Source: CAMDPA01 sp964574325
GTDB lineage: Bacteria; Pseudomonadota; Alphaproteobacteria; Rhizobiales; Hyphomicrobiaceae
NCBI GenBank assembly: GCA_964574325.1
Contig: CAZNMY010000002.1
Coordinates: forward strand, 1 to 64,000
DNA length: 64,000 nt
Direction of reading: 5' to 3'
The notes beneath the pieces are model-generated. The model made no database searches. It had not been told where the DNA came from and saw only the letters and a program-made list of their open reading frames with translations. Position numbers and translations under genes: made by a program. Every line of letters begins with the position of its first letter. The first letter of the stretch is position 1. Positions 53,917 to 60,852 of this stretch are shown here, one piece after another.

Positions 53917-54315
53917 TCAGAACGGGATGTCCTCCTCGTCCAATTCAATCATCCGTTGCGGCGGCTTCGCGCTCTGGCTTTCTCCAGGCTCTTGGATTGC
54001 CGCCAGTGCTTCCAGCTTGCGCATGTGCGCGTCGACGATTTCGTTGCTCTCGTCCGTGAGCTCCTTGGCAATCGCAGTTGCCACCCACACGGGGTTCCTT
54101 TTCTGGCGCTGAATGCTCTGAACATACCCGAGGCGCGCGGCGACCGTCACGACGACGTCCTCGCCATTCAAGGCCCAGGCACTGACGAACACCGCGAAGT
54201 CCATGCAATCGGGATCGAGTGCCCACCCTTCAACCCAGTCCGCGAGCGACCATCGGTCGGTCATGATCATGACCGGCACTCGTGGCTCCTCGATCTTTGT
54301 GGTTTGCGCAGACAT
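53917..54315 (-). CDS. Hypothetical plasmid protein
   Basis: A 132-residue protein from the ATG at 54315 (MSAQTTKIEEPRVPVMIMTD); an ATG at 54324 is equally possible, and the frame beyond is not coding. It includes WSLADWVEGWALDPDCMDFA, then helices (WVATAIAKELTDESNEIVDA) and an acidic tail RMIELDEEDIPF. The tail looks like a protein-interaction peptide, similar in feel to the beta-clamp or SSB-type acidic ends. The family is not recognised. It is the last gene of a minus-strand group running from 55313. Confidence 0.65.
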   Translation of the reverse strand: MSAQTTKIEEPRVPVMIMTDRWSLADWVEGWALDPDCMDFAVFVSAWALNGEDVVVTVAARLGYVQSIQRQKRNPVWVATAIAKELTDESNEIVDAHMRKLEALAAIQEPGESQSAKPPQRMIELDEEDIPF

Positions 54316-54424
54316 GGCATCCATCCCATCGTCATCACGTGCATTTGCGTGATCCTGATCTGGGAATCCATGCGCCTGCGCACAATTGCAGCGCGGCACG
54401 ACATGCCTGAGCATTTCCGTGGGA

Positions 54425-54646
54425 TCAGCGGTATCCGCGCCGCTGGCGCTCTTTGAGGTGCGCTGTGAGCAGATCTGCGGCCTCGCCTTCAGATCCACAC
54501 CAGTGCTCGCGCGATTGGCCGCCACTGCCGATCCGGCCCCATTCGCGAACCATGGCCCACTGGCCAAAGAGGGTCTGGACGACCGACAGCCGGTAGTAGC
54601 GCGCCATGTTGCGCGTCGTATCACACCGTTCGAGGTAGGCCTTCAT
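54425..54646 (-). CDS. WGR-domain protein
   Basis: A protein of 73 residues from the ATG at 54646. It consists of a single WGR domain: MKAYLERCDTTRNMARYYRL, WAMVREWGRIGSGGQSRE, and a helical end (AADLLTAHLKERQRRG). WGR domains occur in PARPs and in bacterial plasmid proteins and are thought to bind nucleic acid ends. The W-G-R triad is intact. It stands between other small minus-strand genes, so it is probably cotranscribed with them. Confidence 0.85.
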   Translation of the reverse strand: MKAYLERCDTTRNMARYYRLSVVQTLFGQWAMVREWGRIGSGGQSREHWCGSEGEAADLLTAHLKERQRRGYR

Positions 54647-54697
54647 CGTCATCACATCGGAATCGTAACGCCACGGAATCGTCCGTGTAAAGCGACT

Positions 54698-54841
54698 TCA
54701 TCGCTCGGGGCCGACCGCAATCGGGATCGGCTGCAATGGCCGCAAGCCATCCGTCATCCAGGCCAACATGATCACTGTCGCCGCCAGCCACACGAACACC
54801 CATACTCCTGTACTTACAGTCATGTGCTTCGCCCGTGTCAT
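54698..54841 (-). CDS. Small single-span membrane protein
   Basis: A 47-residue frame whose ATG at 54841 lies four bases after the stop of the preceding minus-strand gene. It has one hydrophobic segment (GVWVFVWLAATVIMLAWM) and a short Pro-rich tail. No family is known to me. Translational coupling to the upstream gene supports it being real; the frame upstream of the ATG is not coding. Confidence 0.55.
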   Translation of the reverse strand: MTRAKHMTVSTGVWVFVWLAATVIMLAWMTDGLRPLQPIPIAVGPER

Positions 54842-54845
54842 GGCG

Positions 54846-55313
54846 TCACTTTCCGTAACGCTCGCGCCGATCTTCCTCGTAAAGGTCGTAGAGCCAATCC
54901 AGCTGGCGCAGCCAGTTGTCGCCTCTGAGATCGACGACACGGCGCTTCAATCGTCTGTCGCCCGTGGTCACGGGCTTGCTGCTCTCGACTTCCGTGATCA
55001 GCTTGAATACGGCCTGCTGCGCCTCGTCCCCTGCCCGCTCGATTGCTGCCAGTTCCGGGATCGTCATCGGTGTCCCTTGCCGCTCGCAGTGACGCCGCAG
55101 GAGATGCGCGCGTCCGAAGCGGTCACGGAATACGGCCAGCGCTTCGTCGAGCCTGATCGCCAGTTCCAAGAATTCCGGGCTCAGGCCACGGGTCGCCACC
55201 ATCGGCGGCTCGTGAGGTGATGCCTGTCCATATTTTGAGACGGCGGCGGCGATCTTGGTCGCCTCCCATTCCGTGCGGCCTCTCGTCGGCATCAGGGGTG
55301 GTCTGGTCTTCAT
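54846..55313 (-). CDS. Hypothetical charged helical protein
   Basis: A 155-residue protein, mostly helical (EFLELAIRLDEALAVFRDRF, ELAAIERAGDEAQQAVFKL) with a basic, tyrosine-rich end (WLRQLDWLYDLYEEDRRERY). It has no cysteines in motif spacing and no membrane segment. Unknown family. It heads the minus-strand group that also contains the small membrane protein, the WGR protein and the acidic-tailed protein. Confidence 0.65.
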   Translation of the reverse strand: MKTRPPLMPTRGRTEWEATKIAAAVSKYGQASPHEPPMVATRGLSPEFLELAIRLDEALAVFRDRFGRAHLLRRHCERQGTPMTIPELAAIERAGDEAQQAVFKLITEVESSKPVTTGDRRLKRRVVDLRGDNWLRQLDWLYDLYEEDRRERYGK

Positions 55314-55616
55314 GGTGCTCCCTCGGTAATGCGCGCGGGCCTCGTGATGTCATCCTCGTCGTGCCGATCTTGCGGTCGACTTCTCCAAGGATCGCGGTAT
55401 CAGCCGAATTCGGCCTGGTTGTGGTCTTGGTGCTGGGGACGCCCGGTGCGGTTCCGGCGAACCTTCATCCAATCTGCACCTGCCAGCTGGAGGGGATCAG
55501 CCTCAAGTTCGTCTTGAGGGTTCCTCATGAGATCGTGGCTCCATTCAAGATCGGATCGTCGGCACTGATCACATGCACGTCCTCGATGATGGGTCCTAAC
55601 CGAGCCCGTTCGCTAT
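55314..55616. other. Intergenic region between divergent gene groups
   Basis: It separates the minus-strand group ending at 55313 from the plus-strand group beginning at 55773. No convincing frame. A promoter for each direction is expected here, but no clear pair could be singled out. Confidence 0.45.
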
Positions 55617-55772
55617 GCGTCAATCGCTGCAAAACACAACAGCGCCTTAAGCGCCTTCGGCGCGAGGCTTCGTAGCGTTTTGTCGTTTGACGCGCTCCCT
55701 TGGGCTTCGGTTTTCACGGCTCCCATCGGACGAGCATGGTGCTCGGCCGAGAACCGATGAACGGAGCTAATC
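55617..55772 (+). promoter_or_regulatory. Structured leader of the 55773 operon (class B)
   Basis: GCGTCAA (55617-55623) pairs with TTGACGC (55687-55693). Between them lies a GCGCCTTCGGCGC hairpin. A second domain has CATCGG/CCGATG around the hairpin CGAGCATGGTGCTCG (55731-55745). The leader ends in AACGGAG before the ATG. Related leaders occur before 58278, 59028 and 62758. Confidence 0.62.
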
Positions 55773-56006
55773 ATGAGTAACAAGACGAACAATAAATCGA
55801 GGCCGACCCACGCCATCTGGCAGGTGCAGGGCGAAGGCGACAAAGCGCGCTGGAACCGCGTGGGCGCCGCCTGGATGCACAAAGACCTGAAGGGAGCCAA
55901 CCTGAAATTTGACTCGATCCCGCTCTCGGGACGCGTCGTGGTTCGCGAGATCGCAGAGGAAGCCCCCGAGAGCGTGCCTGTGGCACCGAAAGGGGGTGCG
56001 CAATGA
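55773..56006 (+). CDS. Small hypothetical protein, paralogue of the gene at 23528
   Basis: A 77-residue protein with MSNKTNNKSRPTHAIWQVQG at the start and KARWNRVGAAWMHKDLKGAN, KFDSIPLSGRVVVRE in the middle. The core matches the protein at 23528. It is the first gene of an overlapping run of seven small genes (55773-57833) and has a class B leader. Function is unknown. The next start overlaps its stop by four bases. Confidence 0.78.
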   Translation: MSNKTNNKSRPTHAIWQVQGEGDKARWNRVGAAWMHKDLKGANLKFDSIPLSGRVVVREIAEEAPESVPVAPKGGAQ

Positions 56007-56179
56007 CCCCCGCCCTTTTCAACCCAGACGCCGCCGAAGGCCTCGACCTCTTCATGGGCGACACGATCGGCCGCGCCCGTGATCTCTACCATCTGGATGG
56101 CGAAACCGCCCTCTTCCGCCGCGATGGCCGCGTGGTGTCCTTCGACGCCGACCTTCTCGATCAGGGAGGTCTCTCATGA
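56003..56179 (+). CDS. Small acidic hypothetical protein
   Basis: A 58-residue frame starting on the ATG that overlaps the previous stop and ending in an ATGA overlap with the next gene. It begins MTPALFNPDAAEGLDLFMGD and continues LYHLDGETALFRRDGRVVSF. The sequence is acidic with alternating strands. No family is known. The two overlaps are good evidence that it is translated as part of the operon. Confidence 0.7.
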   Translation: MTPALFNPDAAEGLDLFMGDTIGRARDLYHLDGETALFRRDGRVVSFDADLLDQGGLS

Positions 56180-56379
56180 CCTCCCAAGCCTCTGTCACAC
56201 GTGCCTGCCTGGCGGAACGCGCTCTGAGCGTTCTCCAGAATGCGACGGACTGCCATTATGACGACAAACTCGGCAACCTCCTGAATCATCTCATGCACTG
56301 GTCTAGCCTGTGCGGGTTCGATTTCGACCTCGCGCTCGCGCGTGTCCGCCATCAGTACGAAGCGGAGGTGCGCTCATGA
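56176..56379 (+). CDS. Small hypothetical helical protein
   Basis: A 67-residue protein: CLAERALSVLQNATDCHYDD, KLGNLLNHLMHWSSLCGFDF, DLALARVRHQYEAEVRS. It is helical throughout and may be a small DNA- or protein-binding module. It is linked by ATGA overlaps to both neighbours. The family is not recognised. Confidence 0.7.
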   Translation: MTSQASVTRACLAERALSVLQNATDCHYDDKLGNLLNHLMHWSSLCGFDFDLALARVRHQYEAEVRS

Positions 56380-56612
56380 CCAGTGACACCCCAACGACCG
56401 TCCTGCAGCGCTACGATCTGATCTGCCCCAATTGCGGCAGCGACGAATATCTCAGCTTCGAAGCGAGCACCTGGTTTACCGCGACGCCGGAGGGCCTCGT
56501 TGAGACCGAGAACGTCGAGCGACAGTGGCAGGAGTGGAGCGAGTGTGAGTGCGACTACTGCGGCGAAAGCGGCACCATCGCCGACTTCCGTCCCAAGGAG
56601 GTCGCATCATGA
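56376..56612 (+). CDS. Zinc-ribbon protein
   Basis: A 78-residue protein with two CxxC knuckles, LICPNCGSDEYL and CECDYCGESGTI, forming one zinc ribbon across residues 16-70. The middle is acidic and aromatic (WFTATPEGLVETENVERQWQ). Such ribbons often bind nucleic acids or recruit polymerases, but no specific role is known here. It overlaps both neighbouring genes by four bases. Confidence 0.8.
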   Translation: MTSDTPTTVLQRYDLICPNCGSDEYLSFEASTWFTATPEGLVETENVERQWQEWSECECDYCGESGTIADFRPKEVAS

Positions 56613-57280
56613 CCTTCGCCCTTCCAGCCCAATGGCAAGACCCAACGTCGAACACGCGCAGCGTGCCGCGCCGCCATCCGCACCGACTGCCGAACGAGTT
56701 CTATCCAACGCCGCCCGAGGCCACGCGCGCGCTCCTCTCCGTCGAACAGTTCGACGGCGACATCTGGGAGCCGGCCTGTGGTGACGGTCGTATCGCCAAG
56801 GTCTTGACTGAGCACGGCCACACCGTGGTCAGCACGGATCTCCATGCTTATGGCCACGGCCTATCGGGCGTTGATTTCCTGCGCGAGACCGCGCCACGCG
56901 CGAAGCACATCGTAACCAACCCACCCTACGGGTGGGGGCTTGCCGACCGCTTCGTTCGCCGCGCGCTGGCGCTGACGCGGGCGACTGACGGCAAGGTTGC
57001 CATGTTGCTCAACATGGCTTCGCTGAGCCATCCCCGCAGGACGACCGAGTGGCAGCAATCGCCGCCCGCCAGGCTTTACGCCATCGACGACATCGTGTGC
57101 TGGCCTGAAGACCGCTACGGCCCACCGCCGAGGCACTTCACCAAGCATCGCTATGTCTGGGCTGTCTGGACGCCCGAGCATCAAGGGCCGCCATCGTTCT
57201 GGTGGCTCTCGTCCGAGAAATTCCGTGCCCCCGCCATTGCCTACAAGTTCAACGCTTACCAACGAAGGAGATACTCATGA
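56609..57280 (+). CDS. Orphan DNA methyltransferase-like protein
   Basis: A 223-residue class I SAM-dependent methyltransferase. Motif I is IWEPACGDGRIAKVL, and the catalytic motif is NPPYGWGLADRF, as in N6-adenine or N4-cytosine DNA methylases. A conserved start LPNEFYPTPPEATRALL is typical of the small phage- and plasmid-borne branch. The target recognition part is short. No cognate restriction gene lies nearby, so it may protect the plasmid or act in regulation. The length is complete. It overlaps both neighbours by four bases. Confidence 0.85.
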   Translation: MTFALPAQWQDPTSNTRSVPRRHPHRLPNEFYPTPPEATRALLSVEQFDGDIWEPACGDGRIAKVLTEHGHTVVSTDLHAYGHGLSGVDFLRETAPRAKHIVTNPPYGWGLADRFVRRALALTRATDGKVAMLLNMASLSHPRRTTEWQQSPPARLYAIDDIVCWPEDRYGPPPRHFTKHRYVWAVWTPEHQGPPSFWWLSSEKFRAPAIAYKFNAYQRRRYS

Positions 57281-57513
57281 CCAAGCCCAACCACGTGACC
57301 GCCATCTTGATGGTGCTCGACCAGCAGCTCATGACCGCGAGCTACATCGCTCGCTGTGCCCATGAAGCCGCCCAGAAAGGCGAAATGAATCTCGCCATCG
57401 GTACCTTGCTGCCCGCCCAGCAACGGATTGACGAGGCCTCGGCGCTTTTCCGTGTCATTCTCTCGCTCCATCGCGATGCGCGCGAGACCGCAGCCGCAGG
57501 AGGTGTTCAATGA
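57277..57513 (+). CDS. Small helical hypothetical protein
   Basis: A 78-residue protein with two long helices (TAILMVLDQQLMTASYIARC, AIGTLLPAQQRIDEASALFR). No known motif. It overlaps the methyltransferase stop and the next start by four bases each. Function unknown. Confidence 0.7.
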   Translation: MTKPNHVTAILMVLDQQLMTASYIARCAHEAAQKGEMNLAIGTLLPAQQRIDEASALFRVILSLHRDARETAAAGGVQ

Positions 57514-57833
57514 TCGCCGCGATGACGATCAACAGCCGTACAATCGACGAGGATACGTTCATCGACCGGTTCCGCCCGAAGCCGAACCACCTTGATCTTA
57601 TGGCCTCGTTCGATCTCGGCCAGGGCGGTTGCCTGTTCGCCTACGCCGGGAAGGAATGGCGGTACGTGCTCGCCCAGAATCCGCGCACGATCTGGACGCT
57701 GATCGAAGGCGACAACGGGACGCTCGCAATCGAGAGTGGCCTTCACCTCGTCAACCGTCTCGGCTACCTCGTGACCGACACGCCGATCGAGGCTGGCACA
57801 GCATATACGGTCGTCCTCGACACCAGCCCATGA
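57510..57833 (+). CDS. Hypothetical protein at the end of the small-gene operon
   Basis: A 107-residue protein with a GGAGG site before its ATG, overlapping the previous stop. The sequence alternates strands: FIDRFRPKPNHLDLMASFDL, GQGGCLFAYAGKEWRYVLAQ, NGTLAIESGLHLVNRLGYLV. It looks like a small beta fold of unknown family. It is the last gene before a leader-rich, gene-poor stretch. Confidence 0.7.
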   Translation: MIAAMTINSRTIDEDTFIDRFRPKPNHLDLMASFDLGQGGCLFAYAGKEWRYVLAQNPRTIWTLIEGDNGTLAIESGLHLVNRLGYLVTDTPIEAGTAYTVVLDTSP

Positions 57834-58115
57834 CGACGCGCAGGAAAGACACTCGGCGTTCACCCGCTCCCGCCATCTCCGTCGAAGCGTGAGGACGATT
57901 TCATAATGCCTCGCTGGCGTTGCCGATGTGAACCGTACGGCCGATGACCTGCTTCTCTCGGATCGCTTCGTGCCGTGAATGCAGGCGGCTTCATACAGCC
58001 GTCCTCTTCGTCGAACGGGTCGGCTTTACTGGTTGCCGCCGGTCATGAGTTCTTTCGCGCGTGCGCTACTTGTTTTATTCAGCCATGCGCCACGTTAACC
58101 CGTCTCTGTCCGGCC
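57834..58115. other. Intergenic stretch before a class B leader
   Basis: About 280 bases without a believable frame. It includes an AT-richer patch around 58060-58085 (TACTTGTTTTATTCAGCC) where a promoter for the next gene could lie. No terminator was clear. Confidence 0.4.
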
Positions 58116-58277
58116 GGCGCTTCGCGCCTCGTCAATCGCTTCGAAACTCAAACTCGCCAACTGCGGGCAAGCCGCAGGGCTCGCTAGTGTTCCGTTCGTT
58201 TGACGCTCGAACCCATCGAGACGGGTCATCCGTATGCAGGGCTGAATCAACAGCCCACGAACGAAAGAACTTGAACC
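58116..58277 (+). promoter_or_regulatory. Structured leader of the 58278 gene (class B)
   Basis: A GGCGCTTCGCGCC hairpin (58116-58128) is followed by CGTCAA (58130-58135), which pairs with TTGACG (58200-58205). Inside is the hairpin CTGCGG-GCAAG-CCGCAG (58161-58177). A GGGCTG/CAGCCC stem comes before the start. The layout matches the leader at 58811-59027, where the inner stem is CTGCGC/GCGCAG. Confidence 0.65.
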
Positions 58278-58475
58278 ATGACCGCCTTCAACCAAAAAGC
58301 CTGCCCTTACGAAGCTGCCGGCTTCCTGAAGACCGCCCGCTTGCGCCCCGAATCGATCATCGAGATACGCAGCGCCCTCTATGGCCTCCCCCAGCCGGTT
58401 CAGATCGGCTACACTACCTCAACAGAACTCGGCAATGACCTCTCGCTCCTCCTCCGGATGATCGGGGCGGAGTGA
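58278..58475 (+). CDS. 65-residue protein, paralogue of the gene at 59028
   Basis: A 65-residue protein: MTAFNQKACPYEAAGFLKTA, IIEIRSALYGLPQPVQIGYT, TSTELGNDLSLLLRMIGAE. It has the same length as the protein at 59028, and the second half matches: N-x-L/S-x-L-x-L/M-x-x-P-x-x-I-G, then a Thr-rich step and LxxLLRMIGAE against LTALLKIIGVE. Function is unknown. It is flanked by a class B leader and a terminator hairpin like its paralogue. This makes a complete expression unit. Confidence 0.75.
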   Translation: MTAFNQKACPYEAAGFLKTARLRPESIIEIRSALYGLPQPVQIGYTTSTELGNDLSLLLRMIGAE

Positions 58476-58483
58476 CCGCCTGG

Positions 58484-58506
58484 GCGCTGCACTTTCGGTG
58501 CAGCGC
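58484..58506 (+). terminator. Hairpin after the 58278 gene
   Basis: GCGCTGCAC (58484-58492) pairs with GTGCAGCGC (58498-58506). It is followed by TATCG rather than a T run, so it may be a weak terminator or an RNA-stability element. The equivalent hairpin after the paralogue is longer. Confidence 0.55.
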
Positions 58507-58810
58507 TATCGCGTGCGCGCGCCGATTTCGCTCGATGATTGGCCCTTGCGTGCCGCGCCGATCCCGTCACGGCCACTCGATTCTGCGGCCTGTCATCGGC
58601 GTCACGATCGCCGCCCGAACGACTTGACCAGCTCTATGAGATCATCGCCTGACACGAGCGCGTCGCCGCTGCCGAAGGGGGCTGGGAGCGTCAAATGCCT
58701 GCCGGTGGCAATCCGTTCTCCGCGCGCCAGTAACGGATCGCAAAGCTGCCCCTGTTCGAAAGGCGGGCGTTCGTCAACTCGTTGCCGTCGGCGCACAGGC
58801 CCTTTCGCGT
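58507..58810. other. Spacer between the two duplicated units
   Basis: About 300 bases with only Arg/Pro-rich frames that look non-coding. No repeat besides the flanking leader and hairpin copies. Confidence 0.4.
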
Positions 58811-59027
58811 GCGGTCTCTCGGTAAATTCAGCCTCTTTCCACGTTTAACCCGTCTCCGTCCTGTCGGCGCCTTTGGCGCCTCGTCAATCGCTTCGAAACA
58901 TAACCTCGCTTTCTGCGCTGCGCGCAGGGCTCGCTAACGTTCCGTGCCATTGACGCCGAGGACGCTTCGAGCCGGGTTCTCACGTCTCACGGCTGAATCA
59001 ACAGACCGCAACGAAAAGGACCTCAAT
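58811..59027 (+). promoter_or_regulatory. Structured leader of the 59028 gene (class B with class A outer stem)
   Basis: GCGGTCT (58811-58817) can pair with AGACCGC (59003-59009), as in the class A leaders. Inside lie GGCGCCTTTGGCGCC (58866-58880), CGTCAA (58882-58887) pairing with TTGACG (58950-58955), and CTGCGC-TGC-GCGCAG (58913-58927). It therefore links the two leader families. Confidence 0.65.
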
Positions 59028-59225
59028 ATGTGCACCGACTGCAACAAGTCTCCCAACACCCTGGATCAGGGGCAACTCTGGTTCCTACCGTACCGCTACG
59101 AACACATTGCCAACGTCCGGAACGCTCTCAGCCTGATGGATGAACCCATCCCGATCGGCAGCACCGACGCGATCAGGCTCACGAAGGATCTCACGGCGCT
59201 GCTCAAGATCATCGGCGTCGAGTGA
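59028..59225 (+). CDS. 65-residue protein, paralogue of the gene at 58278
   Basis: A 65-residue protein starting at the ATG at 59028: MCTDCNKSPNTLDQGQLWFL, RYEHIANVRNALSLMDEPIP, IGSTDAIRLTKDLTALLKII. A CxxC at residues 2-5 is absent from the paralogue. Length and C-terminal half agree with the protein at 58278. Family not recognised. It has the same leader-gene-hairpin arrangement, pointing to duplication of a whole unit. Confidence 0.75.
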   Translation: MCTDCNKSPNTLDQGQLWFLPYRYEHIANVRNALSLMDEPIPIGSTDAIRLTKDLTALLKIIGVE

Positions 59226-59232
59226 TCGCCTG

Positions 59233-59257
59233 GGCGCTGCACCTTTGGTGCAGCGCC
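59233..59257 (+). terminator. Terminator hairpin after the 59028 gene
   Basis: GGCGCTGCACC (59233-59243) pairs with GGTGCAGCGCC (59247-59257) around TTT, followed by TTTGT. An 11-pair stem seven bases after the stop is a good rho-independent terminator candidate. Confidence 0.7.
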
Positions 59258-59516
59258 TTTGTCGCGGCTCGATTTTCCGATCACTCAATAGACGCCCTCG
59301 CGGGCGACACATCGAACCGCCTGCCACCCCTCTTCGGGGGCTGGGCTTGCCACAGTGACCGCCGACCGCGTAAGCGGTCGTCTCGTGGCAAGAAGGCTCA
59401 GGCGCGTTACTCGACGACAACGGTTGCGCTGGCCAAGGAATATGTTCTTATTACGCTGAATTATGTAATATGATAAACTGCTATCATTATAACTATTGCC
59501 AAAGAAAGCATTTCGC
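59258..59516. other. Region entering an AT-rich insertion
   Basis: The first part is GC-rich with hairpins (CCCTCGCGGG, CCCTCTTCGGGGG, GACCGCGTAAGCGGTC). At 59406-59433 the sequence resembles the 3' end of the minus-strand gene at 60185-60847. From 59440 it becomes AT-rich, with likely promoter sequence for the two genes that follow, though no clear -35/-10 pair was chosen. Confidence 0.5.
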
Positions 59517-59897
59517 ATGCCCAGTCGAATTGAAAAGGAATTTATTGGAAATACCGCATATGCGGCTCCAGTGCAATCTGTTGAGGGGGGCTGGAAAGAG
59601 TACCTCTCGAAACACGAACTCAACACTCTAGATCATGCCGAACGTCATTTGAATCGCGGGATAGCTATATCTTGGGCTGGAGTTGGCCTAGTATGGGGCT
59701 CCAAACTATTACTTGGCGCAACAGTCGCAACTCCATTTCTGGGATTGGTTGGCTCTGGTCTATGCGCATATGCACTTATAAAAATGGGCAAGAACTACTT
59801 CGAAAAAACTATGCTTCGACGCGAAGCAAAGCGCCGCCAGGGCGAAATCGAAGCGATGCGCAAGCACGGCGTCGCGCCGAACACTCCCAAACCATGA
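59517..59897 (+). CDS. Small membrane protein, first gene of an AT-rich pair
   Basis: A 126-residue protein from the ATG at 59517 (a TTG at 59496 is also possible). The central part is hydrophobic, with segments AISWAGVGLVWGSKLLLGAT and ATPFLGLVGSGLCAYALI that could form two membrane helices. The C-terminus is basic (LRREAKRRQGEIEAMRKHGV). Family unknown. It is followed by a second gene with an ATGA overlap. The pair's base composition contrasts sharply with the surrounding plasmid. Confidence 0.7.
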   Translation: MPSRIEKEFIGNTAYAAPVQSVEGGWKEYLSKHELNTLDHAERHLNRGIAISWAGVGLVWGSKLLLGATVATPFLGLVGSGLCAYALIKMGKNYFEKTMLRREAKRRQGEIEAMRKHGVAPNTPKP

Positions 59898-60160
59898 TTG
59901 GCATCTTTTTGATCAACAATGACGGCGAGCCTGCTTTCGCTCAATATGGAGTCCATCAAAATATTGCACAATTCCGCCTTCATCGCGACGTCGGGATGTG
60001 TGTCGTAGTGACGTCGGATGGGTCAGAAGAAACACTCGACGACGAGCTACCACAAGAAATCATAGAGCGCATTAAAAAGCGGAATGCACTGCTTGTCGCC
60101 CACATCAATCCTGATGGTACAGTAGCGACGGAATACGAATCTGCGATTGAGTTGGCCTAA
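59894..60160 (+). CDS. Small cytosolic protein, second gene of the AT-rich pair
   Basis: An 88-residue protein starting in the stop of the previous gene. It reads MIGIFLINNDGEPAFAQYGV, then QFRLHRDVGMCVVVTSDGSE and ETLDDELPQEIIERIKKRNA. It has alternating strands and an acidic helix. No family was recognised. With the membrane protein before it, this could be a two-gene toxin/immunity or phage-exclusion unit; this is only suggested by size, overlap and foreign composition. Confidence 0.65.
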   Translation: MIGIFLINNDGEPAFAQYGVHQNIAQFRLHRDVGMCVVVTSDGSEETLDDELPQEIIERIKKRNALLVAHINPDGTVATEYESAIELA

Positions 60161-60184
60161 GCTCCTTGCAACGGCGCGCGTCAT

Positions 60185-60847
60185 TTACTCGATGACGACG
60201 GTCGCGCGCTTGCCGCGCTGGGATGGCCCGGAGAATGCCGCGACCTGTTCCTTGTAGCTCGATCGCCGTGTCTCCAAACTGGTCAGGTCTTCCCGCATCG
60301 CCGTCAATGCCTGCATCAACTGCACGGCCACCTTGTGCGCCTCATCCCGAGACAGGCTCATGCCGATCTCGACGATATCGCCGTTGCGGCGATAGACGAC
60401 GACGCCCTGGTCGTACGGCGGGCCGTGAATGCAAATCGTCGACTGGCGTGCCTCGATCGACGTGATCTCGGTGTGAGGAGCCGACGCTTCTTTGACCTTC
60501 GGCCACCACGGGAGACCATGCTCGTACTCGACGCGACCGTCGCGGTGGAACAACACCGAGCGCGGCATCCCCTTCACGGGCCGCGCCATGAACGTATAGG
60601 CGAACCAAACAAGCCAGATGCCCGCTGCGACGACGGTCACGCCCTTGAAACTCGCCGCTGGACTGGCGGTCATGACAATACCGATGACACACACGAGCAG
60701 CCCCGCCACGCAGACCAAGGCGAACAGGACAATCCCGAAATTCTCAAAATAGGTGTTGTGCTCCGTCCATTCGACGCCCGTCGAGACGAGGCGATTCTTG
60801 TCGTCACGCTTGTCGATACGTCGGCATTCGAAATTATGAGAGAACAT
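60185..60847 (-). CDS. Membrane protein coupled to TraG
   Basis: A 220-residue protein from the ATG at 60847 (MFSHNFECRRIDKRDDKNRL). Two hydrophobic segments (NFGIVLFALVCVAGLLVCVI, VTVVAAGIWLVWFAYTFM) form a hairpin in the membrane, followed by a cytosolic beta domain (SVLFHRDGRVEYEHGLPWWP) and a Lys-rich end. It begins five bases after the TraG stop on the same strand. The TraG here has no membrane anchor, so this protein could bring it to the membrane. Its 3' end appears to be duplicated at 59406-59433. Confidence 0.75.
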   Translation of the reverse strand: MFSHNFECRRIDKRDDKNRLVSTGVEWTEHNTYFENFGIVLFALVCVAGLLVCVIGIVMTASPAASFKGVTVVAAGIWLVWFAYTFMARPVKGMPRSVLFHRDGRVEYEHGLPWWPKVKEASAPHTEITSIEARQSTICIHGPPYDQGVVVYRRNGDIVEIGMSLSRDEAHKVAVQLMQALTAMREDLTSLETRRSSYKEQVAAFSGPSQRGKRATVVIE

Positions 60848-60852
60848 GGCGC

